Source: an uncultured Leptolyngbyaceae cyanobacterium (lineage in GTDB: Bacteria > Cyanobacteriota > Cyanobacteriia > Leptolyngbyales > Leptolyngbyaceae). From it: a DNA stretch of 64,000 nucleotides. The position numbers and the translations under genes are program-made. The notes under the pieces were generated by a model, which saw only the letters and a program-made list of their open reading frames with translations, ran no database searches and had not been told where the DNA came from. Within the stretch, counting starts at the first letter, position 1. Each line of letters opens with the position of its first letter. The stretch is taken from contig CALIDI010000009.1 of assembly GCA_938023035.1 (NCBI GenBank), positions 84,632 through 148,631 on the forward strand. The letters are read 5' to 3'. Below, one piece after another: positions 28,372 to 38,248 of the stretch.

Positions 28372-29094
28372 TTACTGCGGCTGGGTTTGGCTCGGAATTA
28401 AAATCAACGACCAGTAGGGGACTTTGGTTGGATCCACTTCAGTAATAGGAAGAATGCGCTGATTGGGTTGAGTCGCTCTTTCGATATAGAGGGCACGGTT
28501 GAGTAAACCTAACTGCTCTAAAACTCCCCGAACTTTGGCAAAATGGCGGCCCAGCTTGATAATGATGGCGGCATCAACACCGACGAGGCGATCGCGCAGG
28601 TTGGCCGCATCCAAAGTTGCAGGTAAAATACTCAACACATCATTACGAAAGGTAATGGGTGCCCCTAGCATAGCAGCACTGGCCAGGGTAGAAGAAATTC
28701 CCGGCACCACCTCGGTTGGGAATTGCCTCGCTAATCGCTGAAATAAATACATAAACGAGCCATAGAGCATCGGGTCACCCTCACACAGCACTGCCACATC
28801 CTGCCCTGCATTCAGGTAGTGAGCAATCTTCTCTGCGGCCCTATCATAATAGGGCTGGGAGGAACGCTCAACACTAAAGGGCAACGGCATCGGAATCTCA
28901 ATCTGGTGAGGGCGAATAAAGCCAGCCACGATCGCCCGTGCCAAAACTTTGCCGTTTTCCATCGTTGGATAGGCAATCACAGGCACGGCAGTCAAAATTC
29001 GATGGGCTTTGAGCGTGAGTAACTCCGGATCCCCTGGCCCAATCCCTAAACCGTAAAGTCGTCCAATGGGCTGGGGCGCATATTCTTCAGTCAT
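28372..29094 (-). CDS. cobI: Precorrin-2 C20-methyltransferase
   Basis: CobI/CbiL methylates C20 of precorrin-2 with SAM, an early step of cobalamin ring synthesis. The 240-residue protein has the tetrapyrrole-methylase signature GRLYGLGIGPGDPELLTLKA, then VAVLCEGDPMLYGSF and VVPGISSTLASAAMLG. It is the last of three minus-strand cobalamin genes behind the riboswitch, with 80 bp after cobH. Confidence 0.93.
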   Translation of the reverse strand: MTEEYAPQPIGRLYGLGIGPGDPELLTLKAHRILTAVPVIAYPTMENGKVLARAIVAGFIRPHQIEIPMPLPFSVERSSQPYYDRAAEKIAHYLNAGQDVAVLCEGDPMLYGSFMYLFQRLARQFPTEVVPGISSTLASAAMLGAPITFRNDVLSILPATLDAANLRDRLVGVDAAIIIKLGRHFAKVRGVLEQLGLLNRALYIERATQPNQRILPITEVDPTKVPYWSLILIPSQTQPQ

Positions 29095-29174
29095 GAAAAT
29101 GTCCTATGGGATGCTGACGCAAGTTTTTTGAGTTGGATTGAGCAGGGGCTAATTGCAGGTGAATGGCTGTCTAT

Positions 29175-29804
29175 CTACAATTCACTCTCCTTCGCTAGGG
29201 CATTGACTGCTGCCGCCGCGATCGCACTGCCGCCGCGTCGCCCCTGCAAGGTAATAAACGGTACGCCTCGACTGTTAGCAGCCAGTTCGGCCTTGGATTC
29301 GGCAGCTCCCACAAACCCAACAGGAAACCCCAAAATCAGCGCCGGTTTCGGTGCCCCCTCGTCCAACACTTCTAACAGGCGAAACAGAGCCGTCGGGGCA
29401 TTACCAATCGCTACAACCGCACCTGCCATCCGCGATCGCCACAACTCCACAGCCGCCGCTGAGCGTGTATTCTCAATCCGCTGGGCAATCTCTGGCACCA
29501 ATTCCTGATTGAGCGTACAAATCACCTCATTATTCGCGGGCAGGCGCTGGCGGGTAATGCCATCGGCAACCATCTGGGCATCGCAAAAAATCGGTGCCCC
29601 AGTAGCCAGTGCCCTGCGCCCTGCCGAGACGGCTTCTGGAGCCGCCACTAAATCAGCCACAATATCAGTCATGCCACAGGCGTGAATCAACCGCACCGCC
29701 ACAAAAGCCAGATCCGGCGGCAGGTGGTCGAGCGCCGCCTCAGCTCGAATTATCGCAAAGGATTTGCGGTAGATGTCATCACCATTGCGGAGATAGTCGA
29801 TCAT
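29175..29804 (-). CDS. cobH: Precorrin-8X methylmutase
   Basis: CobH/CbiC moves a methyl group from C11 to C12 to give hydrogenobyrinate. The 209-residue protein shows the family blocks: RLIHACGMTDI (active-site His), GAPIFCDAQMVADGI, IGNAPTALFRLLE, GFPVGFVGAAESK and FITLQGRRGGSAIAAAA. It lies between cobG and cobI in the same orientation. Confidence 0.95.
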   Translation of the reverse strand: MIDYLRNGDDIYRKSFAIIRAEAALDHLPPDLAFVAVRLIHACGMTDIVADLVAAPEAVSAGRRALATGAPIFCDAQMVADGITRQRLPANNEVICTLNQELVPEIAQRIENTRSAAAVELWRSRMAGAVVAIGNAPTALFRLLEVLDEGAPKPALILGFPVGFVGAAESKAELAANSRGVPFITLQGRRGGSAIAAAAVNALAKESEL

Positions 29805-29974
29805 AGAGAACAGCGCGTTTATAAAAGATAATGGGACGAAAAACTGGCATTTTTATAGGATTCAGAAGATCAACCAAAACACTAAACCATGAACGGATGG
29901 AAGTTCTATGACTAAAAATCTAAAACGTAAAGCGAAAAATTAACCATCACTAGAGCTATCTGTAAAAAGTACTG

Positions 29975-31489
29975 CTACCCCCAATCCCGATAATCTTGAA
30001 AATCAGCTTTTTCTCCTATTGCAACATTCTGCTGGAGTACCTCTTGCAACACTTGATAAGATATCTGGCGACGCTGCTGGTAGAGTGACACAAGCTGTGC
30101 AACCAGTGCTGGAATTTCTGTAAAAGGAAACTCACCTAACCACTGCTGCAATGAATCATAAGCATCTCTCCAATAAACATGGTAGCCTTCTACCTGGCTT
30201 TCTGGCCGCTCAATCAGGGTTCCTAACAGGGTAACTTGGGCCGGGCTGGGCTGCGCGCAGGACTTAGGACAGCCCGTCAGGTGAATGTTAATGGGAGCAT
30301 CCAGCATCTGTTGTTGGTTTAAGGATCGGGCTAAAATGTACCCATGGGTTTGGGTTTGGGTAGCTGCCTTGCTGCAACCGGGTTTACCCGCACAGGCAAC
30401 AATTGCTGGCATGCTGGTGGAGAGATCCTCCGATTCAGCCAGTCCTAAGGCAACCAGGTGAGATCCCACATCCCTAACGCGATCGCTAGGAATATGGGGC
30501 AACACCAGAGTTTGCCAGGGCGTGAGCCGCAGTTCACCCCGACCAAAGGTGTCAGCGAGCTGGGCTAGCTCCAGCATTTGCGAGGTCGTCAACCGCCCTA
30601 AAACAGGGCTGACCCCCAGGTAACATAACCCTGCCTGCCGCTGGGGATGTACGCCCAAGTGCGCATAGGGTTGACTGGCAGGCAATTCCGGGAAGTCGGT
30701 CACGGCTTTTAAGGGATAGCCTAAGTGTTGGCTCGCCCGGTGCAGGTAGTCGGCCATGCCCCAGTCGTGTAAAAGGTGTGGCAGGCGAGGGGGCTTTTCT
30801 GTCGGGGGGTGAGTCGCGATGTCAGCGCGATACACTTGGGTTAAAGCGGCAACAACGGGCAGACATTGGTTAGAGGCGATCCACACTGACGTATCCTGTA
30901 ATCTTTTATCGACCGCTAGCGCCAATCGCCAATACAACCCTGGAGCTAGGCCCGTCAAGGCGCTGGCAGAAGCGTCGAGCCTCATTGCAGAGAGTTGAAT
31001 ATCGTTATAGCGATGTTCCCAGGCAACAGGAGAACGGCAGCCAATGCCAACCCGGCCACCGCCATCTATTCCAATGCTGAACTTAGGGGATAAGACCGCC
31101 AATTCCGGATGTGCCTGAAGATAGGCATCAATCGCCCGTACCAGTGGTCGGGTATCAACCCACTCCTGGGGATCAATACCCGCTGTGGGGCTGGTCATCA
31201 GATTCCGCAGCGGATCCAGTTCTGGCACTTGAGCCGCTAACCCCAGCATTTGCAGAGTTTGAAGCGTTTCCTGACTCGGAGCGGTCTGCACCCCTCGAAC
31301 TTGTAGATTGGCTCGATTGGTAATTTGGACGCTATCAATCCCCCAAGACTCAACCAGTTGGGCGATCGCCCGCATTTGCAAACAACTCAGTAGCCCTGCC
31401 GGTGTGCGGAGACGGATTAAAAACCCATCTTGGGCCACGGTGCCATAAAATACTCCCGGACAACTACGCGCATCAGCCAGCCAATTCAC
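29975..31489 (-). CDS. cobG: Precorrin-3B synthase
   Basis: CobG uses oxygen and an Fe-S/sirohaem-related core to convert precorrin-3A to precorrin-3B. It has two nitrite/sulfite-reductase half domains; the cluster Cys are in ACAGKPGCSKA and HLTGCPKSCAQP, about 35 residues apart. I chose the GTG at 31489 (504 residues) because AAGGAGG lies just upstream. The longer ATG at 31561 is inside the conserved 3' box of the cobalamin riboswitch and is unlikely to be used. The presence of cobG points to the aerobic route. Confidence 0.92.
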   Translation of the reverse strand: MNWLADARSCPGVFYGTVAQDGFLIRLRTPAGLLSCLQMRAIAQLVESWGIDSVQITNRANLQVRGVQTAPSQETLQTLQMLGLAAQVPELDPLRNLMTSPTAGIDPQEWVDTRPLVRAIDAYLQAHPELAVLSPKFSIGIDGGGRVGIGCRSPVAWEHRYNDIQLSAMRLDASASALTGLAPGLYWRLALAVDKRLQDTSVWIASNQCLPVVAALTQVYRADIATHPPTEKPPRLPHLLHDWGMADYLHRASQHLGYPLKAVTDFPELPASQPYAHLGVHPQRQAGLCYLGVSPVLGRLTTSQMLELAQLADTFGRGELRLTPWQTLVLPHIPSDRVRDVGSHLVALGLAESEDLSTSMPAIVACAGKPGCSKAATQTQTHGYILARSLNQQQMLDAPINIHLTGCPKSCAQPSPAQVTLLGTLIERPESQVEGYHVYWRDAYDSLQQWLGEFPFTEIPALVAQLVSLYQQRRQISYQVLQEVLQQNVAIGEKADFQDYRDWG

Positions 31490-31549
31490 TGTTCCTCCTT
31501 CCCTGTGCGACGCAGGGAAACTGCTCGATTTGTGCCCCACAGACACCCT

Positions 31550-31730
31550 TGAAGCTGGCATTCTGACTCAGGCATTTTAGAGGGGTGATTTGGAGCCGCT
31601 CTGACTGACCTAATTGCAAGACAGCATCCAAATGTTAAAACCTACTATTCCATTACAGTTGCGGCACAGTACCGGAATCTCACCGGATTTTCCCAACCTC
31701 AAGTCACAGCAGCATAGCATGGAGCGGGGA
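31550..31730 (-). promoter_or_regulatory. Cobalamin riboswitch upstream of cobG
   Basis: Read on the minus strand, the segment contains GGGAAAATCCGGTGAGATTC, then CTGTGCCGCAACTGTAA (the highly conserved core, complement at 31653-31669) and a 3' box GAGTCAGAATGCCAGC (complement at 31554-31569). Order and spacing match the AdoCbl riboswitch. A hairpin (CCCTG/CAGGG, complement 31501-31517) sits directly before the Shine-Dalgarno of cobG, so control may act on translation as well as transcription. Confidence 0.9.
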
Positions 31731-31763
31731 GACCATTTTTATTCTTCAAATCTTTCTTAAGAC

Positions 31764-32996
31764 ATGAACCGTCGAATGTTTGGGCAAAAGTGGTTATCAA
31801 TTGTGGGCATCGGCGAAGATGGCTTGGCGGGGGTGAGTTCAGCCGGGCGATCGCTGATCAAACAAGCCCACATACTCGTGGGAGGAGCACGGCATCTGGC
31901 AATGCTATCCCCCGATCCCCACCAAGAGTGCTGGTGCTGGTCTTCTCCAATTTCAGATTCAGTTGACCAAATTCTGCGGCGACGCGGCCAGAGTATTTGC
32001 GTTTTGGCCAGCGGTGATCCCATGTGCTACGGCATCGGGGCAACGCTGAGTCGCTCTATCCCAATTGAGGAAATGACGATCGTGCCGGCTCCTTCGGCTT
32101 TTAGCTTGGCCTGTGCGCGTTTGGGCTGGTCGCTTCCAGAGGTAGAAACCTTGAGCCTCTGCGGTCGAGATCCGGCTCTCTTAAATGGAGTGTTGTATCC
32201 GGGGGCGCGGCTGTTGATTCTAAGTGCTGACCAATTCACTCCGGCACTGGTGGCCGAGCGCTTGACCCAGCAAGGCTATGGTAACAGTCTGATCACGGTT
32301 TTAGAACACATGGGAGGGTCTAAGGAACGAATCATGACGGCAACGGCGGCGGCTTGGTCGGTAACGGATCTGGCAGATCTCAACACCATCGCGGTGACCT
32401 GCATAGCCTCAAACGCTACGGCTGTGCCCCCTATTTCCCGGGTGCCTGGGCTGCCAGATGCGGCTTTTCACCATGATGGGCAACTCACGAAGCGAGCGGT
32501 GCGAGCAGTGACCCTCTCTGCGCTGGCTCCCTATCCTGGGCAACTGCTTTGGGATGTGGGGGCAGGCTGCGGCTCTATTGGAATCGAGTGGCTCCGCTGC
32601 GATCGCCGGTGTCAGGCGATCGCGATTGAGCAACACCCCACCCGACTTCAGTTCATTGCTGACAATGCCATCGCCCTGGGCACTCCTCAGCTCAAAATTG
32701 TTGCAGGCAGTGCCCCCATGGCTTTAAAGGAATTGCCCGCCCCCGATGCTGTTTTTATTGGCGGCGGGATCACCACTCCTGGTTTATTTGAAACCTGCTG
32801 GCAGGCCCTGCGTTCAGGCGGTCGGCTAGCCGCAAATGCCGTTACCGTCGAAGGCGAGCAGCAGTTGTTTCAATGGCAGCAAATCTGGGGCGGTGACCTG
32901 ATCCGAATCGGCATCCAGCGGGCTGAACCCGTTGGTAAGTTCCTGGGCTGGAAGGCTCTGGCACCGATTACTCAGTGGGTGGTGGTAAAACCCTGA
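31764..32996 (+). CDS. cobL: Precorrin-6Y C5,15-methyltransferase/decarboxylase (CbiE-CbiT fusion)
   Basis: CobL methylates C5 and C15 and decarboxylates the ring. The 410-residue protein has an N-terminal CbiE domain (LSIVGIGEDGLAG; CVLASGDPMCYGIG) and a C-terminal CbiT domain (FHHDGQLTKRAVRAVTL; LLWDVGAGCGSIGIEW). The fusion is the usual CobL form. It is divergent from cobG across the riboswitch region; the riboswitch is on the other strand, so cobL has its own leader, about 33 bp beyond the riboswitch. Confidence 0.95.
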   Translation: MNRRMFGQKWLSIVGIGEDGLAGVSSAGRSLIKQAHILVGGARHLAMLSPDPHQECWCWSSPISDSVDQILRRRGQSICVLASGDPMCYGIGATLSRSIPIEEMTIVPAPSAFSLACARLGWSLPEVETLSLCGRDPALLNGVLYPGARLLILSADQFTPALVAERLTQQGYGNSLITVLEHMGGSKERIMTATAAAWSVTDLADLNTIAVTCIASNATAVPPISRVPGLPDAAFHHDGQLTKRAVRAVTLSALAPYPGQLLWDVGAGCGSIGIEWLRCDRRCQAIAIEQHPTRLQFIADNAIALGTPQLKIVAGSAPMALKELPAPDAVFIGGGITTPGLFETCWQALRSGGRLAANAVTVEGEQQLFQWQQIWGGDLIRIGIQRAEPVGKFLGWKALAPITQWVVVKP

Positions 32997-33113
32997 GGCT
33001 AACTGACGGAGGATTCCCATGAAGCCTTGAAACGGTCATCGATGCTCAACTTATATCGATTGAAATAAAGGATACAGAGGATCCAACTGATAGCCTATCC
33101 GATTGCATATTTG

Positions 33114-33141
33114 GCATTGCAGGGCGGTAGCTAGCCAAAAT
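33114..33141 (+). repeat. 28-bp dispersed repeat, copy 2
   Basis: This copy matches 25680-25707 at 24 of 28 positions. It lies in the 247-bp spacer between cobL and the small gene at 33244. Confidence 0.6.
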
Positions 33142-33243
33142 GTAGATTGTTTGGCCCGCTCACTACCCATCCAAAATCCAAAACGGTTTAGGTTAAGCGC
33201 CATGCCGTCATAAGCTGAATAGGGAGCGTTATACGAACCCCCG

Positions 33244-33525
33244 ATGGATGTTTACAAAATTATTGAAGAAGCCCTGCAAACTGCCTCCCTGCGCTTTGAC
33301 CCCACCCAACAAACGCTGAAAGGGTGGGCAATGTTTTGCCTCCGCGATCGCGGCTTCAAGGTTTCAACTTCACCCAAGGCAGACTTTATTGTCGAGACCC
33401 GCACAGGCAAGATTTACTTTTGCTTAGCCGACGATCTTAACGCCGTGGATGAAAGCTCGGCCTGGATTGTACGCGAACCCACGAGTGGCAAGGTTAAGGT
33501 CATTGCTCCAACCGAGTTAGAATAG
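33244..33525 (+). CDS. Small conserved hypothetical protein
   Basis: The 93-residue acidic, soluble protein starts with an amphipathic helix (MDVYKIIEEALQTA) followed by alternating strands (FIVETRTGKIYFCLADDL). It contains a HIP1 octamer and host-like codon use, and the ATG start is clean, so I regard it as real. I recall similar small cyanobacterial proteins but no function. No partner is evident. Confidence 0.6.
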   Translation: MDVYKIIEEALQTASLRFDPTQQTLKGWAMFCLRDRGFKVSTSPKADFIVETRTGKIYFCLADDLNAVDESSAWIVREPTSGKVKVIAPTELE

Positions 33526-34003
33526 AAACCAGGTTGCTCCAGCGCAATCGGTTTAAGCGGGCGTTTGAAAAGTGTCCGGTGGTTAAGACCACAAGGAGAT
33601 CAGCCACGTCCACCACTGTAGGCTTCACCCAGCCGAAGCCTTACCCAACCGATGCCTGCCACAACTTGTAGAGAGAGGGTTTTGTCCCTATCATCGCAAC
33701 CGGAGCCATCAGGGCTACCACCAAATAGGCTTCTAAAAACGCCTCGAAGATTGTTGCCGGTTCTTCTGGTACAGCAAGGCAAAAATTTCTGGACTGGCCT
33801 CAGCCATCCTCATCCCCCTTGCGTGGCCTGCCAATGCTATACCCCGTCTCCCACGAAGGGAGCAGGAGAGCCAAATCGAAGCTCTTTCTTACTCTACTCT
33901 TTCCTACTCTGAGAGAAGGGTATAGCCCTAACAGGCATTCAAGAAAGGGACAAGGGGAACTGGACTAATGCCTTTGCCTACTAGACGCACTGGTCTTGCG
34001 ACG
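33526..34003. other. Spacer carrying two dispersed-repeat copies
   Basis: No gene is supported. The inverse copy of a dispersed repeat lies about 33545-33612 (TGGTCTTAACCACCGGACAC on the minus strand). Another repeat at 33784-33821 matches the stretch 38378-38415. The latter part is C/T-rich. Confidence 0.4.
33784..33821 (+). repeat. Dispersed repeat (AATTTCTGGACT type), copy 1
   Basis: AAATTTCTGGACT followed by GCCTCAGCCATCCTCATCCC matches 38378-38415 with few changes. Related C/T-rich sequence follows both copies. Confidence 0.6.
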
Positions 34004-34564
34004 TTATGCCCGCAGAGACGGTTTGCTGTGCGAGAGCACACCAGGAAGCAGTGGAACCGTTGAAGGAGGCGAGGTGGTTGGGGCGGTCTCCCGTAACCAG
34101 TGGGCACCCAGGAAAGTCTGAATCTCCTCCATCAGCGATCGCTGAGCATAGTGGACATCGACGAGGACGCACCCCACAGCCAGCATTAGCGCCAAAATGC
34201 CTAGATTAAAGGTTGCGAGAGAAACCGGAATCAACCACTCAAAATGAATCAACGTACGGCAAGCCAGCATCAATGTACTGGCGATCGCAAACAACAAGGC
34301 ATAGTGGGCAGCAAGCAAACCCCAATGCAACAAACGCAGGCGCGACTGCAACTGGCGCATGTGCTTTCTAGTTTGGGCCATTACCCCACTGCGCACGCTG
34401 CGATCATCCATCAGCCCCAAGCAACGGTGCTTTACCCCCTTCAAGCGAACTTCAACCGCATCACAGCGGCTGCCAACACGTCCCAATACCAGCGCACACC
34501 CCACCAGCATCAGGACAGAGTTGAGAATCAACTGAATTAACTGGGTCGTGTGCTCAACACTCAT
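34004..34564 (-). CDS. DUF2721-like membrane protein
   Basis: The 186-residue protein has an N-terminal membrane segment (LILNSVLMLVGCALVLGRV), a basic cytoplasmic region of about 60 residues and two further membrane segments (LLAAHYALLFAIASTLML; FNLGILALMLAVGCVLVDV), with a Pro-rich tail. Length and topology fit DUF2721 proteins, which have no known activity. The family call is from layout only. Confidence 0.6.
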   Translation of the reverse strand: MSVEHTTQLIQLILNSVLMLVGCALVLGRVGSRCDAVEVRLKGVKHRCLGLMDDRSVRSGVMAQTRKHMRQLQSRLRLLHWGLLAAHYALLFAIASTLMLACRTLIHFEWLIPVSLATFNLGILALMLAVGCVLVDVHYAQRSLMEEIQTFLGAHWLRETAPTTSPPSTVPLLPGVLSHSKPSLRA

Positions 34565-34736
34565 AGCAAGCTCCTCGGGGCTTAAGTGGGCAGTTTAGGC
34601 AATTCGTGGGAATTGATCAAGCCCGCTTAGTCAAAAATATACCCGAAATCGTACAAATGTACTACAAGAGAGAACCCTTTTACCTTCGTTCATCCGATCA
34701 CCCAACCCGCTCCAGCGACCTCACTCTCCCACTCCC

Positions 34737-35771
34737 CTACTCATCTTCAGCAAATACATACTTATAAAGATCCTTCGGATCGGGTTCTGGGCTTTCCAGG
34801 GCAAATTTGACCGCATCTTCAATCACCGCCTGAACTTTCTTGTCGATAGCCGTGAGTTCCTCCGGGGTGGCCAGGCCTTGCTCTAGTAAGTGAGATGCTA
34901 ATTTCTTGATGGGATCTCGCGCCATCCAGGTATCTTTTTCAGCCTTTGATCGTAACTCGTCAGGATCGGCCAGGGAATGCCCTCGAAAGCGATAGGTGAG
35001 GCACTCCACCAGGGTTGGGCCTTCATTAGCCCGCGCCCGTGCCACGGCTTCTAAGGCAATGGAGTGCACAGCAAGGACATCCATCCCATCCACTTCATAC
35101 CCTGGCATCCCAAAAACACTGGCTTTCTTGTAAATTTCGGGTTGGGAGGTGGCTCGCTCATGGGCCATGCCAATCGCCCACTTATTATTCTCCACAACAA
35201 AAATGATGGGCAGCTTCCACAGCGCTGCCATATTCAGACATTCAAAAAACTGACCATTGTTCGTGGTGCCATCTCCAAAGAAGGCGATCGTCACCTGATC
35301 GGCAGCGGCGTCTTGCATCACCTCTCGCCGATACTTGGTCTGGAAAGCGGCCCCCGTTGCCACAGGAATGCCCTCTCCAATAAAAGCAAATCCTCCCAAT
35401 AAGTTGTACTTTGCCGAAAATAGGTGCATGGAGCCACCCCGCCCACGACTACAACCCGTTTCCTTCCCAAACAGCTCGGCCATCACTTCCCGAGCGGGCA
35501 CTCCACAACTAAGCGCATGGACGTGATCACGATAGGTGCTGCAAACATAGTCTTCCATCTGGCGGAGACACTTGATAAAGCCCGTAGATACGGCTTCTTG
35601 CCCGTTGTATAGATGAACAAAGCCAAACATCTTGCCGCGATAGTACATCTCGGCACATTTGTCCTCGAAGGTTCGCCCCAGTACCATATCTTCATAAAAC
35701 ACCAACCCTTTTTCACGACTGATCTGGGCAGGAGTTGTTTGTAAAACTGGGAGTGTGCGCTCTTGTACCAT
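34737..35771 (-). CDS. pdhA: Pyruvate dehydrogenase E1 component, alpha subunit
   Basis: E1 alpha binds thiamine diphosphate with E1 beta and decarboxylates pyruvate for acetyl-CoA formation. The 344-residue protein has [11 protein letters not shown], the ThDP motif [20 protein letters not shown]...ENN, and the phosphorylation-loop-like [15 protein letters not shown] block. It is encoded alone, as is usual in cyanobacteria where pdh genes are scattered. It is divergent from the ftn2-like gene. Confidence 0.96.
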   Translation of the reverse strand: MVQERTLPVLQTTPAQISREKGLVFYEDMVLGRTFEDKCAEMYYRGKMFGFVHLYNGQEAVSTGFIKCLRQMEDYVCSTYRDHVHALSCGVPAREVMAELFGKETGCSRGRGGSMHLFSAKYNLLGGFAFIGEGIPVATGAAFQTKYRREVMQDAAADQVTIAFFGDGTTNNGQFFECLNMAALWKLPIIFVVENNKWAIGMAHERATSQPEIYKKASVFGMPGYEVDGMDVLAVHSIALEAVARARANEGPTLVECLTYRFRGHSLADPDELRSKAEKDTWMARDPIKKLASHLLEQGLATPEELTAIDKKVQAVIEDAVKFALESPEPDPKDLYKYVFAEDE

Positions 35772-36016
35772 GATTACCCTAGAGATGGATGTTGCCTTAA
35801 TATACTGATTCGCAGAAAAAAAGCTAAGCTTTTAATCTAAGCTTCTAAAAAGAATATTACTGTTCGGACGTTTTTGCAGAACTAGGTTAGGCTACTAACC
35901 TCTACCTTTTAATAAGCGTTAGAAATAGCATTAGAAATTGTAAGACGGGTGCTCTGTTTTCAACTTGATCCGTTACCATAGCTTAACCGCATTGCTCACC
36001 CTTGGGGAAGCGCACC

Positions 36017-38248
36017 GTGTTCATTCCGCTCGATTACTACCGCATCCTAGGCTTGCCGCTGCAAGCAACCACTCACCAGTTGCAGCAGGCCCATCGCGAT
36101 CGCTCCCTGCAATTGCCCCGTCAGGAATATTCTGATACGGCCATCGCTGCTCGTAAAGCGGTTTTAGACCAGGCTTACCACGTCTTGTCAAATCCTGAAC
36201 AGCGGTCTGCATACGATCAGGCCTTTTTGGCGAATACCTACGAGGCTGAGCCTGCTGCTGAAGCGCCCTCCCAAGAGCAAGGTGCCCTAACTGCACGAAC
36301 GGGTGAAGCCGTTACGCCTCAAATTGAGATTGACGATCAGCATTTTGTCGGGGCTTTATTATTACTTCAAGAATTGGGTGAATATGAGCTGGTACTGCGG
36401 CTAGGGCGGCCCTTTTTAACTGGGGGAAGCCATACCCTCAAGGATGGGCAGTATGGCGACCCCGCGCTGGTTTACCCAGATATTGTGTTAACCGTGGCCC
36501 TTTCTTGTCTCGAGTTAGGGCGCGAGCAGTGGCAGCAAGGGCAGTATGAGAATGCCGCCGAAGCTCTGGATACTGGTCAACGACTGCTCTTGCGCGAAGG
36601 ATTGTTTGCTGGAGTGAGAGGAGAAATTCAGTCTGACCTCTACAAGCTGCGTCCCTATCGAATTTTAGAAACCCTATCCCAACCTGCGGTTGGCGTTGAG
36701 CGTCGGTACATGGGGTTGCAACTCTTGCAGGAAATGTTGCAAGAACGCGGTGGTATTGATGGTTCAGGCGATGATCAGTCTGGCCTAGGGGTAGATGATT
36801 TTCTTCGCTTTATTCAGCAGCTCCGGGGCTATATGACGGTTGCCGAGCAACAGGTCTTATTTGAAGAAGAGGCTCGGCGGCCATCGGCGGTGGCGACCTA
36901 TTTGGCCGTTTATGCTTTGCTGGCTAGAGGCTTTGCTGAGCACGAGCCAAGCTTAGTGCAGCGATCGCACCAGTTGTTGCAACGACTGAGCAACCGCCAG
37001 GATGTTTATCTAGAGCAGGCGGTTTGTCACCTTCTTCTAGGACAGCCCGAAGCCGCAAATCGATCTCTGGAATTCAGCCAAGAGCAAGAACCGATTGCCT
37101 TTATTCGCGACCATTCTCAAGGCTCGCCCGATCTGCTGCCAGGGTTGTGCCTTTACACTGAGCGTTGGCTACAGGAAGAGGTCTTTCCCCACTTTGCGGA
37201 TTTAGCTCAGCGACCCGTGTCCCTCAAAGATTACTTCGCTGATCTCAGCGTACAGCAATACTTGGAGACTTTAGCCAACACCCCTGCCTCTTTTGAGCCT
37301 CCAGCACCGACCGTTTCACCCTTGGCCAGTTCTGCAAGGGCCGTTAGTTCGTCTTCTGATCCCGTTTCTACCCATCCAGAGGCGCAGGGATATGTTTCGA
37401 GTACAGAAGACGCCGATGCCTTGATTGCGGCTGCCCGTGCCCGCATTGCAGCAGGTGCGGGTGCTGCCGGCAGCCATGTCACTGCTCGCTCTAGTCGGCA
37501 TGTGGCGGTTTCAACAGCAGAGCGGGTTAGTCCGACAACGGAAGGGGCTGCCATTGGCACCGCGACCAGCCCCAAAGACTCGGCCTCTGTCAAGACAGAA
37601 GAAGCCGCAACCGTACCGCCTGCAACAGGAGATTTAGGGCGGGTAGTGCGTCGCCTAAGCCGTTCTAAGCGAGGGGGGCGACTTCGCTGGGTCTTTCCCC
37701 TCGGTGTCGTGCTAGCTTTTCTGGCCGCTGGTTTCTTAGGAGCGCGGTTAATCAGTAGTTGGGCCTCTTCCTCTCTAAAATCAGAGTCACGCCGTCCCCA
37801 ACCTCCTGAAACCCTGACTTCGCCGGTCCAGCCTTCTCCCTCTCCCAGCCCCTCCGTTGCAGTCAATCCGGCTATTCTAAACAACCAATCGGCTAAACAG
37901 GTGATTGATACTTGGTTGGCCGCGAAGGCGGCGGCGATGGGGCCCAATCACGCTGTTGAAAAGCTAGATACGATTTTGACAGGTCGCAAGTTAACTGAGT
38001 GGCGACAGCTTTCTAGTGAAGAGAAGCGAAATAATCGGCATCGCACCTACACCCATGAGGTCACTGTATCTGAGGTGAAGCAGGCTGATGGGGCAGATCA
38101 GGTGACGGTGATGACAAATGTGCAGGAAGCCACGACCTACTTTGTGGGTGGCAAGCAGGATCGCTCGAATACTAGTAATTTGCGAGTCCGTTACGAGCTG
38201 ATTCGCAAAGATGGGAAATGGCTGATCCAAAACTGGGATATTCTCTAG
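36017..38248 (+). CDS. ftn2: Cell division protein Ftn2/ZipN (ARC6 homologue)
   Basis: Ftn2/ZipN anchors FtsZ and organises the cyanobacterial divisome; ARC6 is its chloroplast relative. The 743-residue form from GTG at 36017 starts IPLDYYRILGLP and holds a degenerate J-like domain (no HPD), long helical repeats, a low-complexity Ala/Ser/Thr region, one membrane span near residue 560 (WVFPLGVVLAFLAAGF) and a C-terminal DUF4101/IMS domain (VIDTWLAAKAAAMGPNHAVEKLDTILTG). The upstream TTG at 36002 would add only five residues and lacks family support. Confidence 0.9.
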   Translation: MFIPLDYYRILGLPLQATTHQLQQAHRDRSLQLPRQEYSDTAIAARKAVLDQAYHVLSNPEQRSAYDQAFLANTYEAEPAAEAPSQEQGALTARTGEAVTPQIEIDDQHFVGALLLLQELGEYELVLRLGRPFLTGGSHTLKDGQYGDPALVYPDIVLTVALSCLELGREQWQQGQYENAAEALDTGQRLLLREGLFAGVRGEIQSDLYKLRPYRILETLSQPAVGVERRYMGLQLLQEMLQERGGIDGSGDDQSGLGVDDFLRFIQQLRGYMTVAEQQVLFEEEARRPSAVATYLAVYALLARGFAEHEPSLVQRSHQLLQRLSNRQDVYLEQAVCHLLLGQPEAANRSLEFSQEQEPIAFIRDHSQGSPDLLPGLCLYTERWLQEEVFPHFADLAQRPVSLKDYFADLSVQQYLETLANTPASFEPPAPTVSPLASSARAVSSSSDPVSTHPEAQGYVSSTEDADALIAAARARIAAGAGAAGSHVTARSSRHVAVSTAERVSPTTEGAAIGTATSPKDSASVKTEEAATVPPATGDLGRVVRRLSRSKRGGRLRWVFPLGVVLAFLAAGFLGARLISSWASSSLKSESRRPQPPETLTSPVQPSPSPSPSVAVNPAILNNQSAKQVIDTWLAAKAAAMGPNHAVEKLDTILTGRKLTEWRQLSSEEKRNNRHRTYTHEVTVSEVKQADGADQVTVMTNVQEATTYFVGGKQDRSNTSNLRVRYELIRKDGKWLIQNWDIL

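Noticed and set aside
36002..36016. TTG start of the ftn2 gene
   Set aside because: Family members start directly before the IPLDYYRILGLP-type segment, so the GTG at 36017 is preferred.
37231..37947. 238-codon minus-strand open frame inside ftn2
   Set aside because: It is antisense to a low-complexity Ala/Ser coding region and shows no domain.
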